A stretch of DNA of 64,000 bases, taken from assembly GCA_914767885.1 (NCBI GenBank), contig CAJZBQ010000013.1:992001-1056000 (forward strand), in the 5' to 3' direction. A model generated the notes under the pieces. It did not search any database. It had not been told where the DNA came from and was given only the letters and a program-made list of their open reading frames with translations. Below are positions 53,993-62,522 of this stretch, piece by piece; positions within the stretch are counted from its first letter, which is position 1, and each line of letters opens with the position of its first letter. The position numbers and the translations under genes are program-made. This DNA comes from Blepharisma stoltei. Its lineage: Eukaryota; Ciliophora; Heterotrichea; Heterotrichida; Blepharismidae.

Positions 53993-56104
53993 TTAATATT
54001 TATCTTTTTGGATTTGCTTTTCAGGCCTAGGTATGCTATTTAAAAATTTTAATTTTTTTTCAAACTCTTCTATATCCTCGTATAAATCATTTTCAGGAGT
54101 TTCAATTATTTTAGAAATTGGTGAATTGCTATGTGATCGATGCTTTACTGATTTAGGCTCAAATAGCTTGTAGGCGCCTTCTAACTCTCTCGATATTTCT
54201 TTACTCCCCCCCTCCGTGAGTGAACAAAACCATTAGAAAAATCGCTATTTTTTGCCCAAAAACCCACCCTCCGTGAGTGAACAAAAAATTTTTTTTTAAT
54301 ACAAAAAATTTTTTATGGAAAACAAAATTGATATATAAGTGATAATTAGCATAATGAAATCTAGAGCTAATTCTGTTTAATTTTAAACAAATTGCTTTTT
54401 AAAACATAAATCTTATAAATTAAATTAATATTTGCTTTCCAATTTTTGCGAATTAGGATTTTTTTAAATTTCGAAAAAAAATATTATTTTTTATAAAATT
54501 TATATATAAATGTTTTTAAAAAAAAAAAATTAACCCCTCCGTGAGTGAACAAAATTTTTTTGTTCACTCACGGGGGGGGAGTTAGAAGAAATTCTAGAGG
54601 TGTTAATTGTGCTGGGGCTTTGAATTGATTTTTGAGATGAAGACCTAGCAATAAAAGACCCGACTTGGCTTATATGAGATTCATTTAATTTACGTTTGAG
54701 CCCTTCTAACTGGACATTTAGGTTTTTCATAGAGTCTGAGCCTGTCCTTGTAATCGGCTGCTTATGCTCAACTTGGAATGTAAAAGCACCAGAAGCTTTG
54801 TGAAACTCAGATTTATTCAAAGCTTCGTGGATATACATAAAATGGCGTATGGCGACCGACCCACCCTCTCAGTGGTGGTTACCCATGTATATCCGGGCAT
54901 GGTTTTTGGAGCCAGGAATTAGCCCAACAACGTCTGGGACCTCGAAGCGAGAGGCCTAAGCGCGAGAGCCGCTGTTTTTTGCGACCAGACCCATGGGCAG
55001 TTATTCGTGACTTCTTTTTGCCAGCAGCGCTCAGCCCAGTGAGTGCCCGAAATGAGGCAGGGTGAATTACCTGCCTAAGCTGCTTTAGTGGCTCGCCCCG
55101 AATGGCGAAAGCTGTTGAGTTCTTTCTCGGGATGACCGGAAAAGAGGGGGAGGCGAGTTAGACACCAAAACGGGGGTCTCTCCAGTTGAAAAGGTGCCCT
55201 TCAATGGGCAGATCTGGCGGACGACGAAGCGGAGTTGGCGTAAACTTAGGCGACGATCCAAGTTGGAAATGGAGGTGGTCAGCAAAGCCGGTATGAGACG
55301 GCCCTTGACAATACCTCTACCGAGAAACCGGGGGTTTCGGCCCGGGCTTGGTGAACGCTCTGCCACCACACGGGAAACCGTGGCATGCGACCTCGGACGT
55401 AGTAGGGACCTTAAATACCCAGCGTAATCTTAATCTTAATCTTATTCAAAGCTTCGTGGTATTTTTTGTAGTAAGGGGCTTGGTATTTTATATTTGGCCG
55501 TTTATCAGCTAATAAATCTATTCTATTTTTTAAAAATGAATAACAGCTAATTACTAATAAAAAATTATTTTGGTTAAATATAAGCAATTTTCTCATCATA
55601 TAAGTGCTTATATTCTATTAAATTGTATAATAAATCTGTAGGACGCAGCGAAAAAAGATCATAGGTCCATTTAGTGTCTTTAAACGTGAAATCCTGATAT
55701 TCAAATTTTGCCTTTTCTTTTAAGTGGTCGATTTTTCGATTATTCAGAAAATTCGCAGTGTCTGCATTTTTAGCTAGATTTGGGCTGTGTTTAAGTATTT
55801 CTGAACGTCTTAGGTCAGATTTTAGCAAGGTGCTTTTTGAGGTTTGTAATGGATTTTCTGGGCTCATGCCATAAGTCAAAGCAGGACATAAAACTTTAGG
55901 GCCGATTCCTGGAGGAGGAGATATAGAGTGGTATTTGGTGTGTGGGATATGAAAAAATGTTGGAGCATCTGGAGAAATTGAGGTTTTGTCAGTTTTATTC
56001 ATTATGGAACTTATTAATAAGCTTAGATTTTTAAAAGATAATAACTTTTGGAGAGAAATTATAGCTTGTCGAGGAAGGGTGAGACTCTTGAAATGAAAAA
56101 TCAA
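53993..56104 (-). CDS. Hypothetical protein, 314-348 aa
   Basis: Three insertions (IES 54204, retroposon with 629 bp spacing at 54813/55442, IES 55526) removed leave 349 codons from ATG 56104, or 315 from MNKTDKTS at 56002. The chain reads KHLYDEKIAYRIDLLADKRPN, KKYHEALNKSEFHKASG, SRISSKEISRELEG. It is polar and probably disordered, with a short coiled coil (MKNLNVQLEGLKRKLNE) and an acidic helix near the end. No family recognised. Four open pieces and a length divisible by three support the model. Confidence 0.6.
54204..54584 (+). mobile_element. Family A IES, TTA flanked
   Basis: 381 bp copy with the doublet on the left and the palindromic pair on the right. Excision gives RISSKEISRELEG in the minus-strand gene. 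Confidence 0.88.
54831..55441 (+). mobile_element. SINE-like retroposon in a coding sequence
   Basis: Flanked by an 18 bp duplication TTATTCAAAGCTTCGTGG at 54813 and 55442. Head AAAATGGCGTATGGCG, GC-rich body of about 550 bp, tail TAATCTTAATCTTAATCT. It is the longest and most GC-rich copy here. Confidence 0.92.
55526..55580 (-). other. TA-flanked IES, 55 bp
   Basis: AT-rich insert with TAA after DEKIAYI; excision gives DEKIAYRIDLLADKRPN. The ends were chosen as the only TA pair of matching codon phase. Confidence 0.68.
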
Positions 56105-56106
56105 TG

Positions 56107-56406
56107 TAATTAAGCGATTAAGTTAAGTTACAAGCTATGTGGTTATAAACGGTAAACCCACGAACCGTCGCCCTTTTGGCTTTCCGACTTAAAATACTCA
56201 TCCAAAGGATCAGACCCTAAGACAGAGCCGCTATTTGTGGAGTGCCTGATGAGGAGTAACCATGTGGCAGGTAAACATGTCTAGTCCACCTTGCCAAACC
56301 TGATAGCTACAGAGGCTCTGTTTTCGGCTCCATTAGGATGTTTCCGATCTACTCTCCTAAGATGTGCCCCTCGAAGTCCAATTTCTGTAAATGTCACTAT
56401 TTTATT
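56107..56406 (-). mobile_element. Minus-strand SINE-like retroposon beside tRNA-Ser
   Basis: Reverse-strand head AAATAAAATAGTGAC at 56406, tail TAACTTAACTTAATCG toward 56110. Near the tail it contains GGTTCGTGGG, similar to a polymerase III B box. The flanks CAATGTAATTAA / CAATGGATTAAT may be a worn duplication. Confidence 0.6.
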
Positions 56407-56444
56407 TCCCAATGGATTAATAATAGAAAATAAGTAGCAAAAAG

Positions 56445-56525
56445 CGACAACAGCAGGATTCGAACCTGCGCGGGAGAACCCAACAGATTTCGAGTCTGAC
56501 GCCTTAACCACTCGGCCATGTTGTC
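56445..56525 (-). tRNA. tRNA-Ser (CGA)
   Basis: Complete cloverleaf on the minus strand: acceptor GACAACA / TGTTGTC, D-arm GGCCGAGTGGTTAAGGC, anticodon stem CAGA / TCTG around loop CTCGAAA (anticodon CGA), a long variable arm typical of serine, and T-arm CAGGTTCGAATCCTG. No intron; CCA is not encoded. It reads UCG codons. Confidence 0.95.
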
Positions 56526-56778
56526 GGTCTGCTGTTAATATGTTAAGGTATTTAAATAATTATCCAATTTAGGATTTAATATAGAAGATTTGATTTTATT
56601 TATTTCCATAAAAATGTATATTATATCAAATAAAATTCAATATAACCTACATATTTAATTAATTAAAATAGTAAATAAAGCACTAGCCCTGCTTGAAAAT
56701 GAAACAGTATATAGTTGTTTTTTTTAATATTGAAAAATAAAAGATATAACAAAAAAATTAATGTTAAATTAAGTGACT

Positions 56779-57225
56779 CTACACTAGCTCATCCTCCTCA
56801 GGAAATTCATCTGCAAAGCTTTCACCTTGAGAGCTATCTTCGTTAAAACTTATGGCTTTTCCTGTTTTATTTTCAGCTAAACTTGGATTTTTCAAAATTT
56901 GCGAAATATTTTCTGTTTTGCCTATTAGAAAATCAGGAATTTTTTTTTCGAAACTTGACTTATCGATGTCACTTTGTTTAATTGAGGGAGATTCACTGCG
57001 TGAATTCTCAGAGTTTAGCATTTGGTTAGCCTTAGCGATTCTATCAAATGAAGAAACAAAGGGTTTTATATCAATTTGTTGGTCTTCTGTTTTAATTGGC
57101 TCCAAATTTGATCTTTGATTGTAATTAGGCCTTGGTAAATCTTTTTTTGGATTTGCGGCAGGCAAGATTTCTTTGTCTAAGTACTTAAAAAGCCTATCAG
57201 TTATTGATATCCTTTCCTTATTCAT
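56779..57225 (-). CDS. Hypothetical acidic-tailed protein, 148 aa
   Basis: Open without IES or UGA. Polar and Ser/Lys/Asn-rich with an acidic end (SFADEFPEEDELV). No domain recognised. It lies 40 bp downstream of, and on the same strand as, the coiled-coil gene at 57266, and the two could be functionally linked, but nothing in the sequence shows it. Confidence 0.5.
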   Translation of the reverse strand: MNKERISITDRLFKYLDKEILPAANPKKDLPRPNYNQRSNLEPIKTEDQQIDIKPFVSSFDRIAKANQMLNSENSRSESPSIKQSDIDKSSFEKKIPDFLIGKTENISQILKNPSLAENKTGKAISFNEDSSQGESFADEFPEEDELV

Positions 57226-57265
57226 TAATTAATTGTGTTTATTATAATTATTAAAATATATAAAT

Positions 57266-58241
57266 TTAAATTAAAAGGTATACGAAAGGACGATAAGGAG
57301 TTGTAGAATCCTCTTCTTCATGAGTTTTTTCAATTTTTGGATTTTTAAAACTAGAAATTCCAACTTCAATTTGCAATTCTTCAGATTCAAATTCTTTTAT
57401 TGGGCTTTCGAGCTTTGTTTTTTCAACCTTTTCCCTTTGTAAATTGATTTCATGTTTCTGCTGATCTTCTGTTTTAGATTTTTTTAATTCGCCAAACTCA
57501 TTCAAAACCTTTTTGTGCTCATTTTTCAATTTTTCAAGTTTATCTTCGCTTTCTTTAAGCTTTCTTTTTAAATTCTCATTTTCTTCCCGCAAAATCTTAT
57601 TTTCTGCTTCTGTTTTTTGTATGCTTTCTTTATGATTTTCCAAATCCTGAGATTTTGCTATACTTGTGCTCTCATCGTCTATATATTCAAAAATACTTCC
57701 TTCCTCACTTTTCCTCATTTCAGCCTTTATAAGCTGTGATTTAGCATCTCTATATTTTTCTTCAAAAATTTGTTTCATTCTCAATGCATGTTCAAATTTT
57801 ATTTTTAGATCAGTGATATATCATTTTCTACAAAACTTGCCCTTTCCTATTATTTTATTTCCTAAATTTATCATAAAATATGAATTCCAGCAGAACCTGA
57901 TATTCTCATTTAAAATAATTTTTTATATCTTCCAGCTCTTCAGACTGCTGCTTAAGCCTTGAATTTTCTTCTTTTAAATACATAACCTGTGCTTCCAGCT
58001 CTTCAATCGTCTTATAATTACCTGGATAAAACTTCTTCAGCTCTGATTCCAATACCCTTAATTGATCTTTATAATGCTCAGTCTCACTTTCTTTAGCCTG
58101 GAAAGCTGCTTTTATTTCGCTTAATTTGACTTCCATTTCGCTGACTTGTGAGATATAGTACTGATTTATCCTCAACAAATTATCCTTTTCAGTCCTGATA
58201 TTTTCAGCGTCATGGTCTTTAGAATTTGTCCTATAATTCAT
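57266..58241 (-). CDS. Coiled-coil protein, 288 aa
   Basis: Excision of a 109 bp IES at 57819 leaves 289 codons from MNYRTNSKDH. Two long coiled-coil stretches: residues 15-120 (ISQVSEMEVKLSEIKAAFQ) and 125-230 (ENKILREENENLKRKLKESE, KLEKLKNEHKKVLNEF). The tail is acidic. Likely structural or a linker protein; no specific family can be named. The start lies about 68 bp from the divergent FEN1 gene. Confidence 0.65.
57819..57927 (-). other. TA-flanked IES, 109 bp
   Basis: AT-rich insert between ELEDI and TDLKIKFEHAL; excision keeps the coiled-coil frame and gives a total divisible by three. Confidence 0.78.
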
Positions 58242-58308
58242 AATAAAAATTTTAAATGAGAATTTTCTTATAAAAATCAAAAATTTATAAGCCCCTTATA
58301 TTGAATTT

Positions 58309-59430
58309 ATGGGGATCAAAAAGCTACTAGAAACAATTACAGAAAAAGCACCTAGAGGTATCAGAGAAGTCCCATTGGAGCACTATGCAGGGAGAACTGT
58401 GGCTTGTAATGCTTCATTAACTATGTATCAATGTTTAATTACTACACAATATATCCCTAGCAGAGGTGCAGGAATGCTTACAGACGAAGCAGGCACCCCA
58501 ACAGCCCATTTAGTTGGCCTTTTTAACAGAACAATTCAATTTTTAGAGCTTGGAATCCGGCCTATCTGAATATTTGACCACAAATCTCAACGAAAACATA
58601 ACGACGACTACGAAAAGAAAAAAACTTTAAAATTCATTAAAAGAAAACAGAACCAAAATCTCGGAAAATCCTCAGAAGAGCCAAAATTCCCTAAAAGATC
58701 AGTCAATTTAACCCCAGAAATGGCAGATGATGCCAAAAAAATGCTTGGGCTTTTAGGCATCCCATCAGTAGAAGCTCCAGGCGAAGCTGAAGCTCAATGT
58801 GCAGAAATCGTAAAAGCAGGCAAAGCCTTTGCAGTTGTAAGTGAAGATATCGACGCCCTCACATTTGGCGCTAAATTTCTAATAAAAGGAATGAATAACA
58901 AAAGAGAGCCTGTGACGGAAATAAACCTAGAAGAAGTCTTAAGGGGGCTAAATTTCACTTTTGACGAATTTATTGATTTTTGCATATTATTAGGGTGCGA
59001 TTATTCTAAAACTATAGAAGGAGTTGGGCCGACGACGGCTTATAAGATGGTTCAGCAGTGCTCGACTATAGAAAGGGTGGTGGAATATATAAAAAGCACA
59101 GAAAATAAAAGATATAATTTTCCGAAGGTTTTTGCATATGAAGACGCTAGGGCGATTTTTCAAAATCCTAATGTGATTTCGATAGAAAAAATTGAATTGG
59201 AATGAAAAGAACCTGATGAAGTAGCATTGGCAGAGTTTTTAGTAAATGGAAAAGGGTTTAATACTAGTAGAATTGAAGGGGCGATGAGAAGGATTAAAAC
59301 TTCACAAGCAAAGCCTGCACAACTGAGGCTGGAAAGCTTTTTTAAATCTGACCCATTAAAGAGACCACCGGCGCCTGCACCTGTAAAAAAATCTTTTGGG
59401 TGGAAAAAAAGGAAGCGTGAAGAAAATTAA
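58309..59430 (+). CDS. FEN1: Flap endonuclease 1 homologue with altered active-site residue
   Basis: 373 residues, colinear with FEN1: MGIKKL start, EAPGEAEAQCAEIVKAGKA, SEDIDALTFG, ILLGCDYSKTIEGVGPTTAYKM (helix-hairpin-helix), ELEWKEPDE, and a C-terminal PCNA-binding box QLRLESFF followed by a basic tail. The conserved Trp of W.EP and the Trp of IRPIWIFD are UGA. Residue 34, the first catalytic Asp (AIDAS in known FEN1), is Asn here (ACNAS), and the usual GKPP after VFD is HKSQ with a shortened helical clamp. FEN1 trims 5' flaps in replication and repair; this copy may be impaired or specialised. Confidence 0.9.
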
Positions 59431-59546
59431 CGTATTTAAGAATTGTTTATTTATTAAAAATATTTTTTATATGAATCATATACAATAAATTATTTTTTTA
59501 AAAAAAAATAATATTAAATTAAAATTAAATATAAAATTTACTGTAA

Positions 59547-60738
59547 TTATTTATCAGCTTCCCAATCGATCTGAAGTATAGTGTCAGAAACTTTAATTTG
59601 GCTTCCACTTTTTAGCTTGCAAGGCGCTGAATGCTCTCTTCCACTTCTATTTTTTCTGAAAACTGAAAACCATGTGCCATTTACTGTAGCTTTACTGTCA
59701 AGCCCATCATAGAGCAGCCACTTTCCTTCATCATAAACAACCCTGCATTGAGTTCTAGAAATCGTGTTTTCTGGAAGCTGAATATCACAAATCTGTGATC
59801 TCCCTATTGTGAAAACTTTGTATTTTTCTTCAGCTGCGAATTTCCATGTAGAAGGACTCATAGTTTCTTCATTATCGTTTGGGTTTCTGCTTACTTTGAT
59901 AGCAATATAAGGCCCAATATCATCAATAGCTAAATCAGACTCAGTAAATGTATACTTTTTTATAAAAAATTAAATAATATTTATTATACAGGATTTTATC
60001 ACGAATTATTGTTTTTAAGCAATATTTTGGTACTCTTCTAAGGTTTGTTCAGAATTAACTGTAAGTGGGACAGGATCGCATACAACTCTATCGATCTCTA
60101 TAATTATATCGCTTCCAATCAAAAAATTTTGCCCTACTTCAAGTTCGATAGGATCTACATTGGAAACACGGATATAAGTTCCACACATGCTGCCTAGATC
60201 AATTAAAAAAGGAGATTTCGGCTCTTTTAAAAACAGAAGAATGCAGCGAAACAGATCTTGAGGGAGAAATTGCAGTATTCTTAATTTTATTAAATATTAT
60301 TTTTAATATAAAAAAATTGTTTATTTATATGGATTTTTTACCCAACCGAGGATGATAGCCCATAAGAAACGCAATCCAAGTATCCGGGATCTCTTTATTA
60401 AAAAAATCATTACAATCTATCATACAATGGGAACGGCTAATTGCACGGTCACTTGCAGGGAGAGTGATGTCGTTAGGCCTTTTTCCATCTTCTGTCACTT
60501 GTTGACGGCCAATCCTGATAGTGCGATCTTGTGGAGTTCTTTGAGAATTGATAACACCTGTTGCATTAACTGTGAAAACTTGAGGAATTGATTGTTCTAC
60601 GGAAGTCCGAACTATCTGAATAAAAGATACAGAAATAGTTAAAAATTTTTGAGGCTGAGGCGAAGGGTTTTGGAGGTTTTCGTTTTTGTGTTCTTCATTG
60701 AAAGGGTCTTCATTAGACTGATTTTCGCTTTTTTCCAT
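59547..60738 (-). CDS. Protein with two FHA domains, 355 aa
   Basis: Removal of IESs at 59953 (72 bp) and 60278 (52 bp) leaves 356 codons from MEKSENQSNE. The first FHA domain (residues 55-190) has RTIRIGRQQV, AISRSHCMID and FLIDLGSMCGTYIRV. The second (about 265-355) has FTIGRSQICDIQLPENTISRTQCRVV and LLYDGLDSKATVNGTWFSV. Both keep the Gly-Arg and Ser-Arg phospho-Thr contacts. A phosphopeptide-binding adaptor role is known for the fold; partners unknown. An alternative ATG at 60819 extends it by 27 hydrophobic residues and is less likely. Confidence 0.8.
59953..60024 (-). other. TA-flanked IES, 72 bp
   Basis: AT-rich insert adding TAA after EEYQNIA; excision gives EEYQNTFTESDLAIDD within the inter-FHA linker. 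Confidence 0.75.
60278..60329 (-). other. TA-flanked IES, 52 bp
   Basis: The shortest IES found. It adds TAA after GKKSI; excision gives LGKKSILQFLPQDLF within the first FHA region. Position set by codon phase. Confidence 0.72.
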
Positions 60739-60980
60739 TATTTTTAATTTTTGGTATGGAAATAGGTTTATTTGAAAAATTGAGGATAAATTAAATACTA
60801 AATACAGTAAATTTGGCATTTAGATTTAAATTCTTGGAAAATAAGCCTAAATTAACCTGAAATAGATTCATTATTGAAATTTTGCTTATTAAAGTGCCAA
60901 AAATCCATAAAATTGTAAATAAATAAAATTTAGAAGATCAATTACATGCAAATTAAATTTAAGTCGTCTCCATCAATAAA

Positions 60981-61652
60981 ATGGTATATACAATACGCCA
61001 TAAAGGCTTCTGGGATTATGCAGTTGGAAATGGCTATTATGATAGAAACTTCCACAACTTCATCAAGAAAATTGAGCCACCAAAAGAGCAGACACTGTTT
61101 ATCACACGAAAAAACGACTCATACTTCCCATTCAGATACTTGCATGTATACAGAACATTAAAGCGTGCTGGCAATCAATTCTTCCAAGGAAATGAACTCA
61201 TTCAAAATGTCTTCACATTAAGTCTTCGTGCTATGTACCAAAGAGTTCCAGAAGAAATGTTCACCCAAAGATATGGAGGTTGGGATATGCTAGTTCATAA
61301 AGGAGAGCGTCATTGGGAGCTTATGACTTATAACCAGCATCCTCTACAACAAGATCTCTATGAAATGGTCAATAAGTATATCCACGAAACTCAAGGAGAG
61401 AAATCTGAAGAAGAAAAAGAAAGAGCTTTAGAATTTGTTAAGAAATTAGATACCTTGACTAAACAAAAGAAGGAAAGGCTTGGACTTAAAGAATACGAAA
61501 CTCTAGAGCAGCAAGATCTTGCAGATACATTTGATGAAGCTATGAAGGAAGAAAGAGCTGCAAGAGGATCACAATTTTATGTTAAGCCACAAGAGGAGGT
61601 AGAAAAAGAAGATGAGATTGAAAATCCTAGAAGAGTTTCATACTTTTATTAA
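60981..61652 (+). CDS. Conserved-looking protein of unknown function, 223 aa
   Basis: Open from ATG 60981 to TAA, no insertion or UGA. The first 130 residues are aromatic and basic (GFWDYAVGNGYYDRNFHNFIKKIE, YFPFRYLHVYRTLKRAGN, MFTQRYGGWDMLVHKGERHW) like a compact globular or mitochondrial complex subunit. The rest is charged helix (SEEEKERALEFVKKLD). Good codon use and composition suggest a well-expressed gene. I do not recognise the family. Confidence 0.6.
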   Translation: MVYTIRHKGFWDYAVGNGYYDRNFHNFIKKIEPPKEQTLFITRKNDSYFPFRYLHVYRTLKRAGNQFFQGNELIQNVFTLSLRAMYQRVPEEMFTQRYGGWDMLVHKGERHWELMTYNQHPLQQDLYEMVNKYIHETQGEKSEEEKERALEFVKKLDTLTKQKKERLGLKEYETLEQQDLADTFDEAMKEERAARGSQFYVKPQEEVEKEDEIENPRRVSYFY

Positions 61653-61901
61653 GATAAACTCGAAGTTAAGTATCAAATATATTATCTTTTATAATGCCTA
61701 ATTTGGTATAGAATTGCTGTTTGGAGGAAGAAAAATGAATTTCAATTAAAATTTACTTCAGATAGCCATCTTCTATATTACTGTTGAAAAAATGTTAAAA
61801 TGGTTTGTATAGAATACAGAATACAGCAATTACTTTTCAAAACAAAATAAAATAAAGTGCACACAAATTTAATAACTTTAAATTTTAAAAAAGAGGTCTT
61901 T

Positions 61902-62370
61902 ATGAAAATCCAAAGTGAGCAATTAAGAGCACCTCAAGAAATAACCATTATTCCTTCAGTCTTTATAAGTATTTTTACCCATATGACGAAAGATATAGCT
62001 AGCACAAACGAACTTCAACGAAAGATCGGGATATGAAGAGCGTCCATATTAATATCCCATTTGAAACAATTTATTTATCGGAATCAAATATAAGTGAACC
62101 AGGTTTTTCTGAACACACAAGAAAAATTAACTGTCCTGCTTGGAATTTTTCCAAATTTTAAAATATTAGGCTAGCACTCTGCATGGACTCTCAATGAATC
62201 AGAAAGCTTTATAATAATTTCACATCAATAATAGAAAATCCCTAATTTTAATGTGAAACATTCAGAAGGAGTGCAAGCAGGTCAAGAACTTTTCACATTT
62301 GAAGTCTGAAAAGCTTCTGAGAAAGAATTTACTTGAGAAGTTGCTTTTTTAATTTACTTTGCTACCATAT
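61902..62370 (+). pseudogene. Broken partial copy of the MPN-like gene
   Basis: Starts MKIQSEQLRAPQEITIIPSVFISIF, clearly related to MIDTQQSRAPQDIIIHPSVFINIF of the next gene. After the Gly-Ile-Leu region a deletion changes frame; VHINIPFETIYL, KILG and FTSIIENP-like pieces follow in other frames with TAA and TAG stops. It ends before the second half of the gene. A tandem duplication followed by decay is inferred. Confidence 0.75.
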
Positions 62371-62522
62371 AGTCACATATAAATCAATATATTTTAAGTT
62401 TTATTAAAAAATTAGAGAAATTATATATTTTAGCAAAGAATAAGAGTGCGTATTTAGCAGAATAAATAATTTATAATAACCTATATATAAACTATAATTA
62501 AAAGGGGCTCGATTATAAAATT

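Noticed and set aside
12145-55441. Reading the interrupted genes as pseudogenes under the standard code
   Set aside because: Insert removal gives lengths divisible by three in every gene tested and UGA falls at conserved Trp sites, which decay would not produce.
56281-56511. Minus-strand open frame MVKASDSKSVGFSRAGSNP
   Set aside because: It is the usual false frame across a tRNA-Ser gene and a neighbouring retroposon, not a protein gene.
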